Translations under genes and position numbers: made by a program
The notes under the pieces: model-generated
Told to the model about the DNA's origin: nothing
Databases searched by the model: none
The model's input: the letters and a program-made list of their open reading frames with translations, nothing else
Part shown: positions 50,750-59,447 of the stretch, piece after piece
Layout: every line of letters begins with the position of its first letter
Numbering within the stretch: the stretch's first letter is position 1
Origin: Saprospiraceae bacterium
Lineage (GTDB): Bacteria > Bacteroidota > Bacteroidia > Chitinophagales > Saprospiraceae
Reading direction: 5' to 3'
Length of the DNA: 64,000 nucleotides
Assembly (NCBI GenBank): GCA_019187225.1
Contig: JABAQQ010000036.1
Location: 1 to 64,000 of the forward strand

Positions 50750-50956
50750 ATGAAGCGAATAAAAATGGTCGCCGTCAACGGCTTGTTGCGCATCGGACTG
50801 GCTGTTTTCCTCTATTACCAGGCGAATTACGGTACTATCTACGGCGTGTTTCTCGCCGTTCAAAGGGCCGAATTGGCGCTGGGATTGGCAAACCTCGTCC
50901 TGAACAGCCGGAATTTCCGGGATGGTTTGCGGTTGTCGGGCAGAATGCAGGGATAG
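50750..50956 (+). CDS. Small membrane protein candidate
   Basis: 68 residues, beginning MKRIKMVAVNGLLRIGLAVFLYYQ, with two hydrophobic stretches and a basic C-terminal tail. Charge distribution and composition look protein-like, and the frame does not shadow a stronger gene, but there is no family match and the neighbour converges 17 bases away. The call is tentative. Confidence 0.4.
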   Translation: MKRIKMVAVNGLLRIGLAVFLYYQANYGTIYGVFLAVQRAELALGLANLVLNSRNFRDGLRLSGRMQG

Positions 50957-50973
50957 CGAATCACCGGGTCCGC

Positions 50974-52098
50974 TTATTCTGCCCGGCCGGTCCAATGGGT
51001 TTCCCACTTCACTCCGCGCGCTTCCAGGTAGGCCAGCACGAACGCCAACGCGCCTTCCGCCGCGCCGACGTATTCCGGCGGGCAAATACCCTTGCGGGCG
51101 AAGCGGCCTTCGAGCAACAAATTGGCCACCGCTGTGCAGGTGTAGCCCGTGGTGCGGGCCATGGAGATGGTATCGGAATCGGGGTCATACCGGTCGAGCA
51201 GGTCGAGGGCGACGACGCCACCTTCGCCCTCGATGCGGACGCGCATGACGGTGAGGTCGCCTTCGCCGGGTTGCAGTTTCCATTGGGGGAAAAGGAGGCG
51301 GGCTGTCAGGTCAACCGGACGGATGCGCAGTCCCCTCATTTCCACTTCTTCGCTGCTGAAAAAACCGCCGGCGCGCAGTACGCGCAGGTATTCGGCGCTG
51401 CCGGGATAACGCAGTGTTTTTTCGATCATATCGGGAATATCGGGCATGGTGCGCAACAGTGAGCGCAGGCCGTCGGTATTGAAGGCTTCTAAAGTGCCTA
51501 TGCCAGGAAAATCAATCAGTTCCGGGTCGGAGAGCGCCTCGCGGGTCACGATCCGGCCGCCTTCCACGTAGCGCGCCGGCCGGATGTATTCTTCGATGAC
51601 GTCTATGGGCGAAAATACCGCCCGGTATTCCCAGGGCCATTGCCGCACCTGGGGCAGACCGCCCACGAGGCATTGAAAGCGCCGTATTTTCATCTGCCGT
51701 TGGTAGTGGCCCAGGAGGATATTACTCATACCGGGCGCCACGCCGCAGTCCACTACTGCCGTAACCTCGTGGTACCGTGCCAATTCGTCGAGCGCGAAAG
51801 CGTCCTCCGGGAAAAAACTGATGTCCACCACGTTTTTTCCCGCTTCAATGCAGGTGCGCAGAGCTTCAAAACCGAGAAATCCGGGCAGGGCGCCGACGAC
51901 CAGGTCACTGTCCCGGACAAGCTCCCGCAATCGTCGGCTATCCGACAGGTCGGCCTTCGCGGTAGCAACGCCCCGGGTCTGCAGGCGTTGTAGCGCATCG
52001 GCGTCGGTGTCGGCGGCGACGACACGGTGTTGTTGGTGTAAATCGAGGGCAATGGCGTTGCCAACGAGGACGGCACCGAGGACGGTTATTTTTTTCAT
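50974..52098 (-). CDS. Saccharopine-dehydrogenase-like oxidoreductase
   Basis: 374 residues. An N-terminal Rossmann domain opens MKKITVLGAVLVGNAIALDL; the usual GxGxxG has Val in place of the second Gly, which is tolerated in some members. DCGVAPGMSNILLGHY and VGGLPQVRQWPWEYRAVFSPIDVIEEY identify the saccharopine dehydrogenase/lysine 6-dehydrogenase family. The C-terminus carries the paired-domain substrate region. Possible reactions include lysine catabolism or carboxynorspermidine-type condensation; the substrate cannot be assigned. Stand-alone gene, divergent from the beta-helix gene. Confidence 0.85.
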   Translation of the reverse strand: MKKITVLGAVLVGNAIALDLHQQHRVVAADTDADALQRLQTRGVATAKADLSDSRRLRELVRDSDLVVGALPGFLGFEALRTCIEAGKNVVDISFFPEDAFALDELARYHEVTAVVDCGVAPGMSNILLGHYQRQMKIRRFQCLVGGLPQVRQWPWEYRAVFSPIDVIEEYIRPARYVEGGRIVTREALSDPELIDFPGIGTLEAFNTDGLRSLLRTMPDIPDMIEKTLRYPGSAEYLRVLRAGGFFSSEEVEMRGLRIRPVDLTARLLFPQWKLQPGEGDLTVMRVRIEGEGGVVALDLLDRYDPDSDTISMARTTGYTCTAVANLLLEGRFARKGICPPEYVGAAEGALAFVLAYLEARGVKWETHWTGRAE

Positions 52099-52184
52099 AC
52101 GAATGACGAAGTTGTTGATTGGACGCGCAAAGTAAGGGAAATTTGAAGGGCGGCTGAAGTAGGGCGGCGTTGTGAACCCTAAAT

Positions 52185-52214
52185 TTTGAGTTACAGGCCT
52201 ATCCTTTACCTTTG
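52185..52214 (+). promoter_or_regulatory. Promoter of the beta-helix protein gene
   Basis: TTTG (52185-52188), 18 bases, TACCTTTG (52207-52214), followed only 6 bases later by the ATG at 52221. The match to the Bacteroidota consensus is good; the short distance implies a very short or absent 5' leader. Confidence 0.55.
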
Positions 52215-52220
52215 ATTCCT

Positions 52221-54323
52221 ATGAAAATTTGCTTCGCTTTCATGTTCATTGGGATCGCCGCGATGTGCGCCGCGCAAAACAATCCCGTCGTTTTTTTCGT
52301 GTCACCGGAAGGCAAGGCGGGCAATCCCGGCACAAAAGAAAGGCCTTTTGCCAGCGCACAGCAGGCGAGGGACGCCATTCGGAAAATAAAAAGCCGCGCG
52401 GTCGGGCAAAGCGCCATCGTATATTTCCGCGAAGGTGTTTATTTTTTCAAAGAGTCCCTCGAACTGACGGAAGCCGACAGTGGAACGCCTGGATATCCGG
52501 TGCGATTCGCCGCTTACGAGGGCGAGAAGGCGACGTTTCATGGCGGCGCCCTGCTCCGCCCCAGCGACTTCAAGGCCGTTTCCGACAAAAAAATTTTGTC
52601 GCGCCTGCTGCCGGAAGTGTGTGGCAAAGTATTGGAAATCAATTTGATAAAAGCGGGCATAAGCGATTTCGGAGCCATGCGGCATCACGGCTTCGGCTAC
52701 ATCGCCGAGCCGGCGCCGATGGAATTATTCATCGGCGGCCGGCGGCAAATGCTGGCGCGCTACCCGAACGAGGGCAAAGTCGGCATCGGGAAAATATACG
52801 ACTCCGGTTCCGTGCCGCGTCATGGCGACTCTTCCGGTTGCGGTGCTGAATTTGGCTACGAATATGAGCGGCCCACCCGATGGATGCTGGCCGACGACGT
52901 TTGGCTGAACGGCAAGTTCTCCTTTGGCTACAACGACGACAACCTGCGCGTAGAGCGTATAGACACCGTGCGAAAATCCCTGAAATTGGAGCGACCGCAT
53001 CTCTATGGTGTCCGGTCGGGCATTTATGTGGACACGAGCAAATGGATCGAGCGCGCCGGCGCCTCTTCGCGGGGTTATTACGCTTACAATCTTTTGGAAG
53101 AAATTGAACGGCCCGGCGAATGGTACCTCGACCGCGCTTCGGGAATACTTTACCTCTACCCAACGGAGGGCTTTGCCAATACCGAAGCGGCAGTTTCCAT
53201 TTTAGAAAAACCTTTTATCGGTATCGCCGATGCCGCCCACATCTCTATCGAAAACATCCGCTTCACCACGTCACGAGGCATGGGAATTTACCTCGAAAAT
53301 GCTCATCACATCGGTATAAAAGGCTGCTCGTTCGACAATCTGGGCACGGTCGCCGTCAGCACGGGGCAACCCTTGCAACATAATTCCCAACGCTACGCCC
53401 TCGACGGCTCTCCTGTGCTGGACGAGTGGCGATCGGAGCAATTTCATCATATTTCCATCGAGGGCTGCCGCATTTCGCGCACGGGCGCCGGGGGCATTAT
53501 TCTGACCGGCGGCGACCGCCGAACGCTCAAGCCGTCCAAAAATGAGATCGCTAACTGCGACATCTCTTTCGTGGACGAAATCAACAACACCTACTCGCCC
53601 GCCGTAAAAATCTTCGGCGCAGGCGCTGCGGTGCGCAACTGCCACATCCGCGACATGAAGCACATGGCCATCTGGTTTAGCGGCAACGACCACCTGATTG
53701 GCAACAACTTATTCGAACGCCTTTGCACCGACGCCGACGACATGGGCGCGCTTAGTATCGGGCGCGACCCCTCTTCGCGCGGGACGAAGATTGTGTACAA
53801 TCACTTCCGAGACATCGTTCCTTTCGACCGTTTTTCGCAGGTCGGCGCGGTGTTTCTCGACGACGGTACGGGTGGTATGGAAATCGCGCACAATTTTTTC
53901 GAGCGCGTGGGAAGTCAGGGCGACGAAGGCATTTTCGGCTGCATCGCCATCCATGCCGGCCACGACAATCACATCCACCACAACGTTTTTCTGGACTGTG
54001 AAACGGCCATCGGCAACCAATACTGGCTGCCCGAGCGATGGAAAACCTTTATCCAAAGCCCGCTCTTACAGGAGCGTTTGTTAAAAACGGTGGATATCGC
54101 CAGTCCGCTATACCTCCAGCGCTACCCTGAGATGAAAGACTATTTTACAAACTTCGACCGGCGTTACAACCGCATCGCGCAGAATATTCTCATTCGAAGT
54201 CAGTTGGTGTTGCACGGCTATGGCGAGTTTTTCCGCAATGAAATAGCCCTCCCCGCAGACCTCGAAAAGGCTTTGAAAAAAATTGGTTTCGATGAAACGA
54301 AGGTAGGTTTGGGCGGCAATTAA
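52221..54323 (+). CDS. Secreted right-handed parallel beta-helix protein (polysaccharide-active family)
   Basis: 700 residues from the ATG at 52221. A signal peptide (about 1-18, ends MCAAQN) is followed by VSPEGKAGNPGTKERPFASAQQARDAIR, typical of the N-terminal cap of secreted glycoside hydrolases/lyases with parallel beta-helix. From about 340 to 620 it has repeated turns (HISIENIRFTTSRGMGIYLENAHHIGIKGCSF, NCHIRDMKHMAIWFSGNDHLIGNNLF, HNFFERVG, HNVFLDCETAIGN). No sorting tail is visible. The substrate is unknown; relatives include alpha-galactosidase- and pectate-lyase-like enzymes. It converges with the ferredoxin gene after 16 bases. Confidence 0.85.
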   Translation: MKICFAFMFIGIAAMCAAQNNPVVFFVSPEGKAGNPGTKERPFASAQQARDAIRKIKSRAVGQSAIVYFREGVYFFKESLELTEADSGTPGYPVRFAAYEGEKATFHGGALLRPSDFKAVSDKKILSRLLPEVCGKVLEINLIKAGISDFGAMRHHGFGYIAEPAPMELFIGGRRQMLARYPNEGKVGIGKIYDSGSVPRHGDSSGCGAEFGYEYERPTRWMLADDVWLNGKFSFGYNDDNLRVERIDTVRKSLKLERPHLYGVRSGIYVDTSKWIERAGASSRGYYAYNLLEEIERPGEWYLDRASGILYLYPTEGFANTEAAVSILEKPFIGIADAAHISIENIRFTTSRGMGIYLENAHHIGIKGCSFDNLGTVAVSTGQPLQHNSQRYALDGSPVLDEWRSEQFHHISIEGCRISRTGAGGIILTGGDRRTLKPSKNEIANCDISFVDEINNTYSPAVKIFGAGAAVRNCHIRDMKHMAIWFSGNDHLIGNNLFERLCTDADDMGALSIGRDPSSRGTKIVYNHFRDIVPFDRFSQVGAVFLDDGTGGMEIAHNFFERVGSQGDEGIFGCIAIHAGHDNHIHHNVFLDCETAIGNQYWLPERWKTFIQSPLLQERLLKTVDIASPLYLQRYPEMKDYFTNFDRRYNRIAQNILIRSQLVLHGYGEFFRNEIALPADLEKALKKIGFDETKVGLGGN

Positions 54324-54339
54324 CATACAAGCTTTGCCG

Positions 54340-54567
54340 TCAGAATGTCTGTACGCGGATGATGCGCGCCGGGCAGTACCGCGCTGCCCGCAGGTTCTCC
54401 TCGCACTCCGGTGCGGAAATATGTTTGACATAATATTCGCCTTTTTTCACGCTTTTGCGCAAATAGCTTTTACCGTCTTTTTGCGACATCACCCAATGCG
54501 CGGGCGCCTGTTCCACGCAGGCATTGCAGCCGATGCACTTGCGGCGCTGGAATACGATCCGGATCAT
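54340..54567 (-). CDS. Small [4Fe-4S] ferredoxin
   Basis: 75 residues, ferredoxin-like with Cys11, Cys14, Cys17 (CIGCNAC) and Cys65 followed by Pro (YCPARII), enough for one [4Fe-4S] cluster; Cys55 is an extra. The second cluster of bacterial 2[4Fe-4S] ferredoxins is lost. It overlaps the upstream U32 gene by 4 bases, so the two are co-translated, and it may be a dedicated electron donor or cluster source for that protein. Confidence 0.85.
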   Translation of the reverse strand: MIRIVFQRRKCIGCNACVEQAPAHWVMSQKDGKSYLRKSVKKGEYYVKHISAPECEENLRAARYCPARIIRVQTF

Positions 54568-55805
54568 ACGGGTTCGATTTTGAATAGTTTGTCGGAGGAA
54601 CGAATTTTGACCGGCGAGGGCATGGAAAAACAGGCGCCCCGGCGTTCCACCGCTTCCACGGGCGAATCGTCGAGGCGCAGTTCCGTCACGCGCATGCGCG
54701 CGACGCCGGTGGTCGGGCCGGCAACCATGACCTCGTCGCCTACTTTCAGGCTGCCAGCCTGGAGTTTAAATTCTCCCACTTTGATTTTACCCAGGTAGTT
54801 CAGGCCCAGCCCGATAAACGTCTTCCGCTCGGTAGCCTTGGAGCCGGGTGCGTCGGTCCATTCTCCCAGTTCGCAACCGAGATAATAGCCGTCCCAGAAA
54901 CCGCGGTTATACACTTTTTCCAGGCGTTGCATCCAGGCTCCAACCTTTTCGGGGCCGTAGCTGCCGTCATGGATACTTTCCGCGGCCTCCCGGTAGCAGG
55001 CTGCGGTTTCGTAGACGTAGTCCGGCCCTTTGCTGCGCCCTTCGATCTTGAGCACGCTGACGCCTGTTGCCAGTACCCGGTCGAGAAAACCGATGGTGCA
55101 CAAGTCTTTAGGCGACATGATGAACTCGTTGTCTATTTTGAGTTCGTTACCTTCGTCGTCGCGCACGGTATAGGCGCGCCGGCAGTTTTGCTTGCAGGCG
55201 CCGCGATTGGCCGAGGCGTTATGGGTGTGCAGGCTGAGGTAGCATTTGCCAGAGACGGCCATGCACAGCGCCCCGTGCGCGAACACTTCGATGCGCACCA
55301 AGTCACCGGAAGGCCCCCGTACGTCCTGCTCCGCCACCTGGCGGCAAATTTCTGCCACCTGCGAGAGCGTCAGCTCCCTTGACAGAACGATCAGGTCAGC
55401 GAAGCGCGCGTAAAATTTGACCGCCTCGATGTTGGTTACATTCGCCTGTGTGGACAGATGCACCGGCAGCCCGACTTCAGCGGCGTACCCGATCACCGCG
55501 TGGTCCATGGCGATCACGGCGTTTATGCCGCACTCTTTTGCTGTGCGGACAATGGATTTCATCAGCGCCAAGTCGTGGTTGTACACGATGGTGTTCAGCG
55601 TGAGATAGGTTTTCAGGCTGTTTTTCCGTCCGATAACTGCGATCTTTTTCAGGTCGGCCACAGTGAAGTTGTTCGAGGAGCGCGCCCGCATGTTCAGTTG
55701 CTCCACACCGAAATACACGGCGTCAGCGCCGGCTTGCACGGCTGCCCGCAGGGACTCGAAGGAGCCTGCCGGAGCGAGTATCTCTACACGGTTTGGTAGT
55801 TGCAT
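54564..55805 (-). CDS. Peptidase U32 family protein (TrhP/YegQ-like, tRNA hydroxylation)
   Basis: 413 residues from the ATG at 55805, which yields MQLPNRVEILAPAGSFESLRAAVQAGADAVYFG, the canonical U32 start; the open frame upstream is not conserved. A cysteine-rich middle (ALCMAVSGKCYLSLHTH, RGACKQNCRRAY) and a C-terminal beta-barrel (GKIKVGEFKLQAGSLKVGDEVMVAGPTTG) are seen. Relatives TrhP install 5-hydroxyuridine in tRNA anticodons with prephenate and an Fe-S cluster; others act on ubiquinone or peptides. The overlapping ferredoxin gene fits Fe-S-dependent hydroxylation. Confidence 0.88.
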   Translation of the reverse strand: MQLPNRVEILAPAGSFESLRAAVQAGADAVYFGVEQLNMRARSSNNFTVADLKKIAVIGRKNSLKTYLTLNTIVYNHDLALMKSIVRTAKECGINAVIAMDHAVIGYAAEVGLPVHLSTQANVTNIEAVKFYARFADLIVLSRELTLSQVAEICRQVAEQDVRGPSGDLVRIEVFAHGALCMAVSGKCYLSLHTHNASANRGACKQNCRRAYTVRDDEGNELKIDNEFIMSPKDLCTIGFLDRVLATGVSVLKIEGRSKGPDYVYETAACYREAAESIHDGSYGPEKVGAWMQRLEKVYNRGFWDGYYLGCELGEWTDAPGSKATERKTFIGLGLNYLGKIKVGEFKLQAGSLKVGDEVMVAGPTTGVARMRVTELRLDDSPVEAVERRGACFSMPSPVKIRSSDKLFKIEPV

Positions 55806-56065
55806 GTGTCCGGTTGCGCCGTTCAACGCGCGGTTTGTCGGAGGGCAAAGTTGCGGATTTTTTTCCGCCTCCGCAACAAGGCATTGCTCCCCTTCAGTCT
55901 TTTCGCGATCTCTGCCCAAAGCGGCGCAGGTCAGCTTCGGGACCCGAACTCGGTAGTGGAATAGGGAAAAACTCAGTCAAATAGCCAGCCACACAGAATT
56001 GGCGGCAGCAGGCGCAAAATCCCCGGGGGGAAGCAATAGGATACAACATGAAGAAGCACGTCTCG

Positions 56066-58660
56066 CTAAATTTTAATAAACGCACCGCTCCAGCGCAGCC
56101 TTCCTGCCCGTACTATCCGGGTGAGATAGACGCCCGGCGGCAATATGGCCGTTTCGATATGGGTCAGAGTACCGGAAGGCGTTACCGGCGGCAAAGCCGG
56201 TCTGCCTGTGGCATCCGTCACCCAAATCCGGTGTTCACCGGCATCGGTCATATCCATAGCGCTCAGGATCAGGTAGTTGTTGCACGGATTGGGAAATAAG
56301 AGTGTCTGCAGGTCGAAATGCGGAGAAGAAGTACCCACCGTGACCATATTTTCAAACACTGTCATACAGTCCAGCGCATCGGTAATCGTCAGGGTATATG
56401 CGCCTGCCGCGAGCGAATCCGCCGTCGGCGTAGTGTCGCCGTTGCTCCAGGCGTAATCATATGGTGGCTGACCGCCTGCCGGCGTCACTGTAATGGAGCC
56501 GGTGGCAGCGCCGCTATCCGGTACAACGACGACATTAACCAGGACAATCGGGTTGAAGGAAACGGTTGCCACCACCGCAGAATCGCAGCCGAACTGGTCA
56601 GTCAATATGTTCACCACGGTACCCGTATCAGCCGGATTGCAACTGGAAAAATTCAAGTAGGTAACTATTTGCGCGGGCGCCGCTACTGCCGCCTGGACTA
56701 CTGCTGTACAGGCGTTAGCATTTGCACTCGATGAACTCATTGTCTCCCATCTTGCAGCCTGCCGCCTGGACTACGGCTGTACAGGCGTTAGCATCAGTGA
56801 CGGTCGCGATATATATACCTGCCGGCAAGCCGTTGATGTCCTGGCTGACGGCCCCGTTTGACCACAGGTAAGCGTATTGCGGAGTGCCGCCTGAAATGCT
56901 CAGGTTTATGGCGCCGTCGGTGCCGCCGAAACACTCGACATGCGTAATGACAGTGGACAATGCCAAAACCGGCGGCGATTCCACTGACCGCTGATGTTGT
57001 CGGCATAATCGAAGAGTTGGGCGGTTTCTTTGTGCCAGGCGTAGAGCGTATCGTTGTCATATTTCAATCCGAAATTGCGTACAAAGGGCGTACGGTAATG
57101 CCGGTAAGCATGGTCAACAGTATCCTGGAGATCGAAAATCGGCAGTCCCGCCACGGCGTTCGACTGGCCCTGAATAAGATAAGCGTCGCCGGCGACTATA
57201 TCGCAGGCTTCGGCTTCCAAGACAGCAGCCTGGCCTTTTATTCCGGATAAGCGAAAATGGTATTCCGCCAGCTCAGCAGTGATTTGAGGAGCAAAATCGA
57301 ACGATTGCGGCGCGTTGTCGTATAAGGTCTGTTGCAACGCATCGTTGCGCCATACATCCAGTCGCAATTCATCATATGCGAGCGGATCGGCCATGGCGCC
57401 TTTAAACGTTACCGTGCCTTTGTTGGTAGCCAGGTCGCGGGGTACGAGTTGATAATTCGAAGGCGCTGCCGCGACCGTCGCCCGGTAGCCTTTTTCGGTG
57501 CGTTTAAAAAGCAACAGGTTATGCGCGGCAAAAAAATTCGTCCGCGAGTAGTAGGCAAATATCCGGCCGTCGCCCGACAAGGGCAGGGCATTGACCAGGT
57601 TGTGCGCAAACAAATAACCGTCGCGGAAATATTGCTCTTCCAAATTGAATTGGTCGTCCAGCCGGAATACCCAGTCGCGGCGATTCCAATTGGCTTGGCT
57701 GGGTTCCCCGTAAATGCCGCCGACCAAATACCTGTTCCCTACTGCATGGATGGATTCACCGAAATCGTCGGCAGCACTGCCGTATGTTTTCTCCGCCAGC
57801 AATGCGCCGGAAGCGGCGTCGAAAACCGCCAGGTATATTTCCCGGTAAAGCGCAGTAGTATCGAATACCCGGTCGCCCAAAGCCACGATCTGCCCGTTGG
57901 CAGTTTGCGCGACGTCGTTAAAGTGGCTGTTCGAATGCGGCGAGGTGTATTTCCAAAGCAAGTTGCCCGCAGCGTCGGTGCGGAACACCTGCGCCTTACC
58001 CGGAGCGTACAATACAGGGCTTGACCAGCCTGTAAGCACGAATCCGCCGTCTGCCGTTTGGGTCAGGGCCTGGCTATTGTCGTAGTAGAAATGATCGTGT
58101 TCTTTCCAGTTTTCCAGATGGAGCATATCATCAAAAATGGCTAGGACAGCATGGTTAGGACTCAAAGAAGCGAACCATGCAGCCTGGCCGGTTGCGGCGA
58201 TTTTACCGCTTGAAGTTATCTGGACATCCGTCGCCTGGGCATTTAAATTCAGATGGCCCAACGCAGTGTCGGCCAGCAGGAGCCCGGCTGGATCGGTTTT
58301 GATGATCAGGGCTTTGACGGTAGTATCGCCCGGGGCACAGTTGAGGCAGGAACCCACAGCGACGACTTCTCCCGATGGCAATTCCGCCAGGCTGTTCAGG
58401 TCGGTTTCTTCGCCGAACAGGTACCGGCGCGTCCAAAGCGTTTTGCCGCAGGCACTGATTCTGGAAATATAGCCTTGTTGCTGGTATGCGCCGGCAATGA
58501 GAAAGCTGCCGTCACGGGCAAGTACCATGCGCCGGGGTACAATGTCGCCGTCCGTGCTGTCTTTTTCTGAAATTAAGACCTCGTTTGGAGAAGTGGCCTG
58601 TGCGGCGTACCAGATGGCAAGCGCCAAAATAAATACAGTCAGGGCTTAGCATTTTTTCAT
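56066..58660 (-). pseudogene. Frame-broken secreted protein with SprB/PKD-like repeats and T9SS sorting tail
   Basis: Three frames form one ancestral gene. An ATG at 58660 starts MKKC, then an in-frame TAA (58646-58648) interrupts a signal peptide that continues ALTVFILALAIWYAAQA. The main frame (to 56906) encodes a beta-propeller-like secreted region (SLAELPSGEVVAVGS, DYADNISGQWN). Around 56980 a one-base shift moves to a second frame (56715-56984) with a SprB-type repeat (GGTDGAINLSISGGTPQYAYLWSNG). A 36-base direct repeat (56686-56721 and 56759-56794, 73 apart) shifts to the third frame (56066-56740), with another repeat and a type A sorting domain (LFPNPCNN...LPPGVYLTRI). Three lesions suggest decay, although sequencing error at any one is possible. 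Confidence 0.75.
56686..56794. repeat. 36-bp direct repeat, 73-bp period, breaking the frame of the secreted protein
   Basis: Copies 56686-56721 and 56759-56794 differ at one base and encode the same peptide NACTAVVQAA. The 73-base period is not a multiple of three, so the duplication changes frame. Collapsing one copy and the 37-base spacer would join the second and third frames. Confidence 0.7.
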
Positions 58661-59090
58661 GGCAACAGGATTTTGGCCCAGCAATGACTTCAACAAAGGT
58701 ATTCTATGCGAAAGCGCCCGGCAACCCCGAAACCGGTGATTTTACACCCGGAAATCGGCTACTGGAAACAGGGGAAAAAACATCTGAGATAGAGCAAGCG
58801 CATGAGCAGTAGCGGGCAAGAATAGAGCGGGGTCTTACAGGTCCACAGACGATTACAAAGCCAGGGCGATTTTCATCAGGCACAAGCATGATCTTTATCA
58901 TTGGCAGCGATATCGAAGGCTGTCTAACTTGCCGCGTTTTTTAGAGTTCCTCCCCATCGGAGTAAACAGAGCCATCGGGCGGTAATGCTGATTAATTATC
59001 TTCGTTGGATGTTCAACCTGGACAATCAGTCATGTGGTCAAATGCTAAATATAAGAATCCAAAAGAGTACAGCAAATAAACAGGCAAACC
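58661..59090. other. Intergenic region without recognisable gene
   Basis: 430 bases between the broken secreted-protein gene and the ferredoxin-KorAB operon. Short frames exist but show no family features. I find no copy of the Rrf2-type operator and no full -33/-7 promoter. Confidence 0.6.
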
Positions 59091-59438
59091 ATGGCCATTC
59101 GAATTACTGACGACTGCATCAATTGCGCAGCTTGCGAACCGGAATGCCCCAACGGGGCTATTTATAAAAACGCTGATGAATGGCGTTTTTCAGACAAAAC
59201 ATCCATTGCCGGCGTTTTCACTTCCAAAAGCGGCATCACGTGCAATGCCGACGATGCCCATCCGCCGCTTTCCACCGATTATTTCTATATCGTGCCGGAT
59301 AAATGTACTGAGTGTATCGGCTTTCACGACGAGCCGCAATGCGCTTCCGTTTGCCCGGTTGATTGCTGTTTGCCCGACCCCGATCATGTAGAGACGGAAG
59401 AAGAATTGATGGAAAAAATGCACGCTTTACACGGATAA
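59091..59438 (+). CDS. 2[4Fe-4S] ferredoxin (Alvin/YfhL type)
   Basis: 115 residues. First cluster motif Cys9, Cys12, Cys15, Cys19 (CINCAACEPECP); second motif Cys72, Cys75, Cys84, Cys88 with the eight-residue loop (CTECIGFHDEPQCASVCP) typical of Allochromatium-type low-potential ferredoxins, and a C-terminal helix. An unusual 35-residue insertion lies between the two motifs (residues 30-65). Ferredoxins of this type donate to benzoyl-CoA reductase in Thauera. It lies 9 bases before korA, so KorAB probably reduces it. Confidence 0.92.
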   Translation: MAIRITDDCINCAACEPECPNGAIYKNADEWRFSDKTSIAGVFTSKSGITCNADDAHPPLSTDYFYIVPDKCTECIGFHDEPQCASVCPVDCCLPDPDHVETEEELMEKMHALHG

Positions 59439-59447
59439 ACAACTGCC

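Noticed and set aside
56715-56984. Separate small gene with a PKD/SprB-like repeat
   Set aside because: It continues the repeat architecture of the adjacent frames; frameshifts explain it better than an independent gene.
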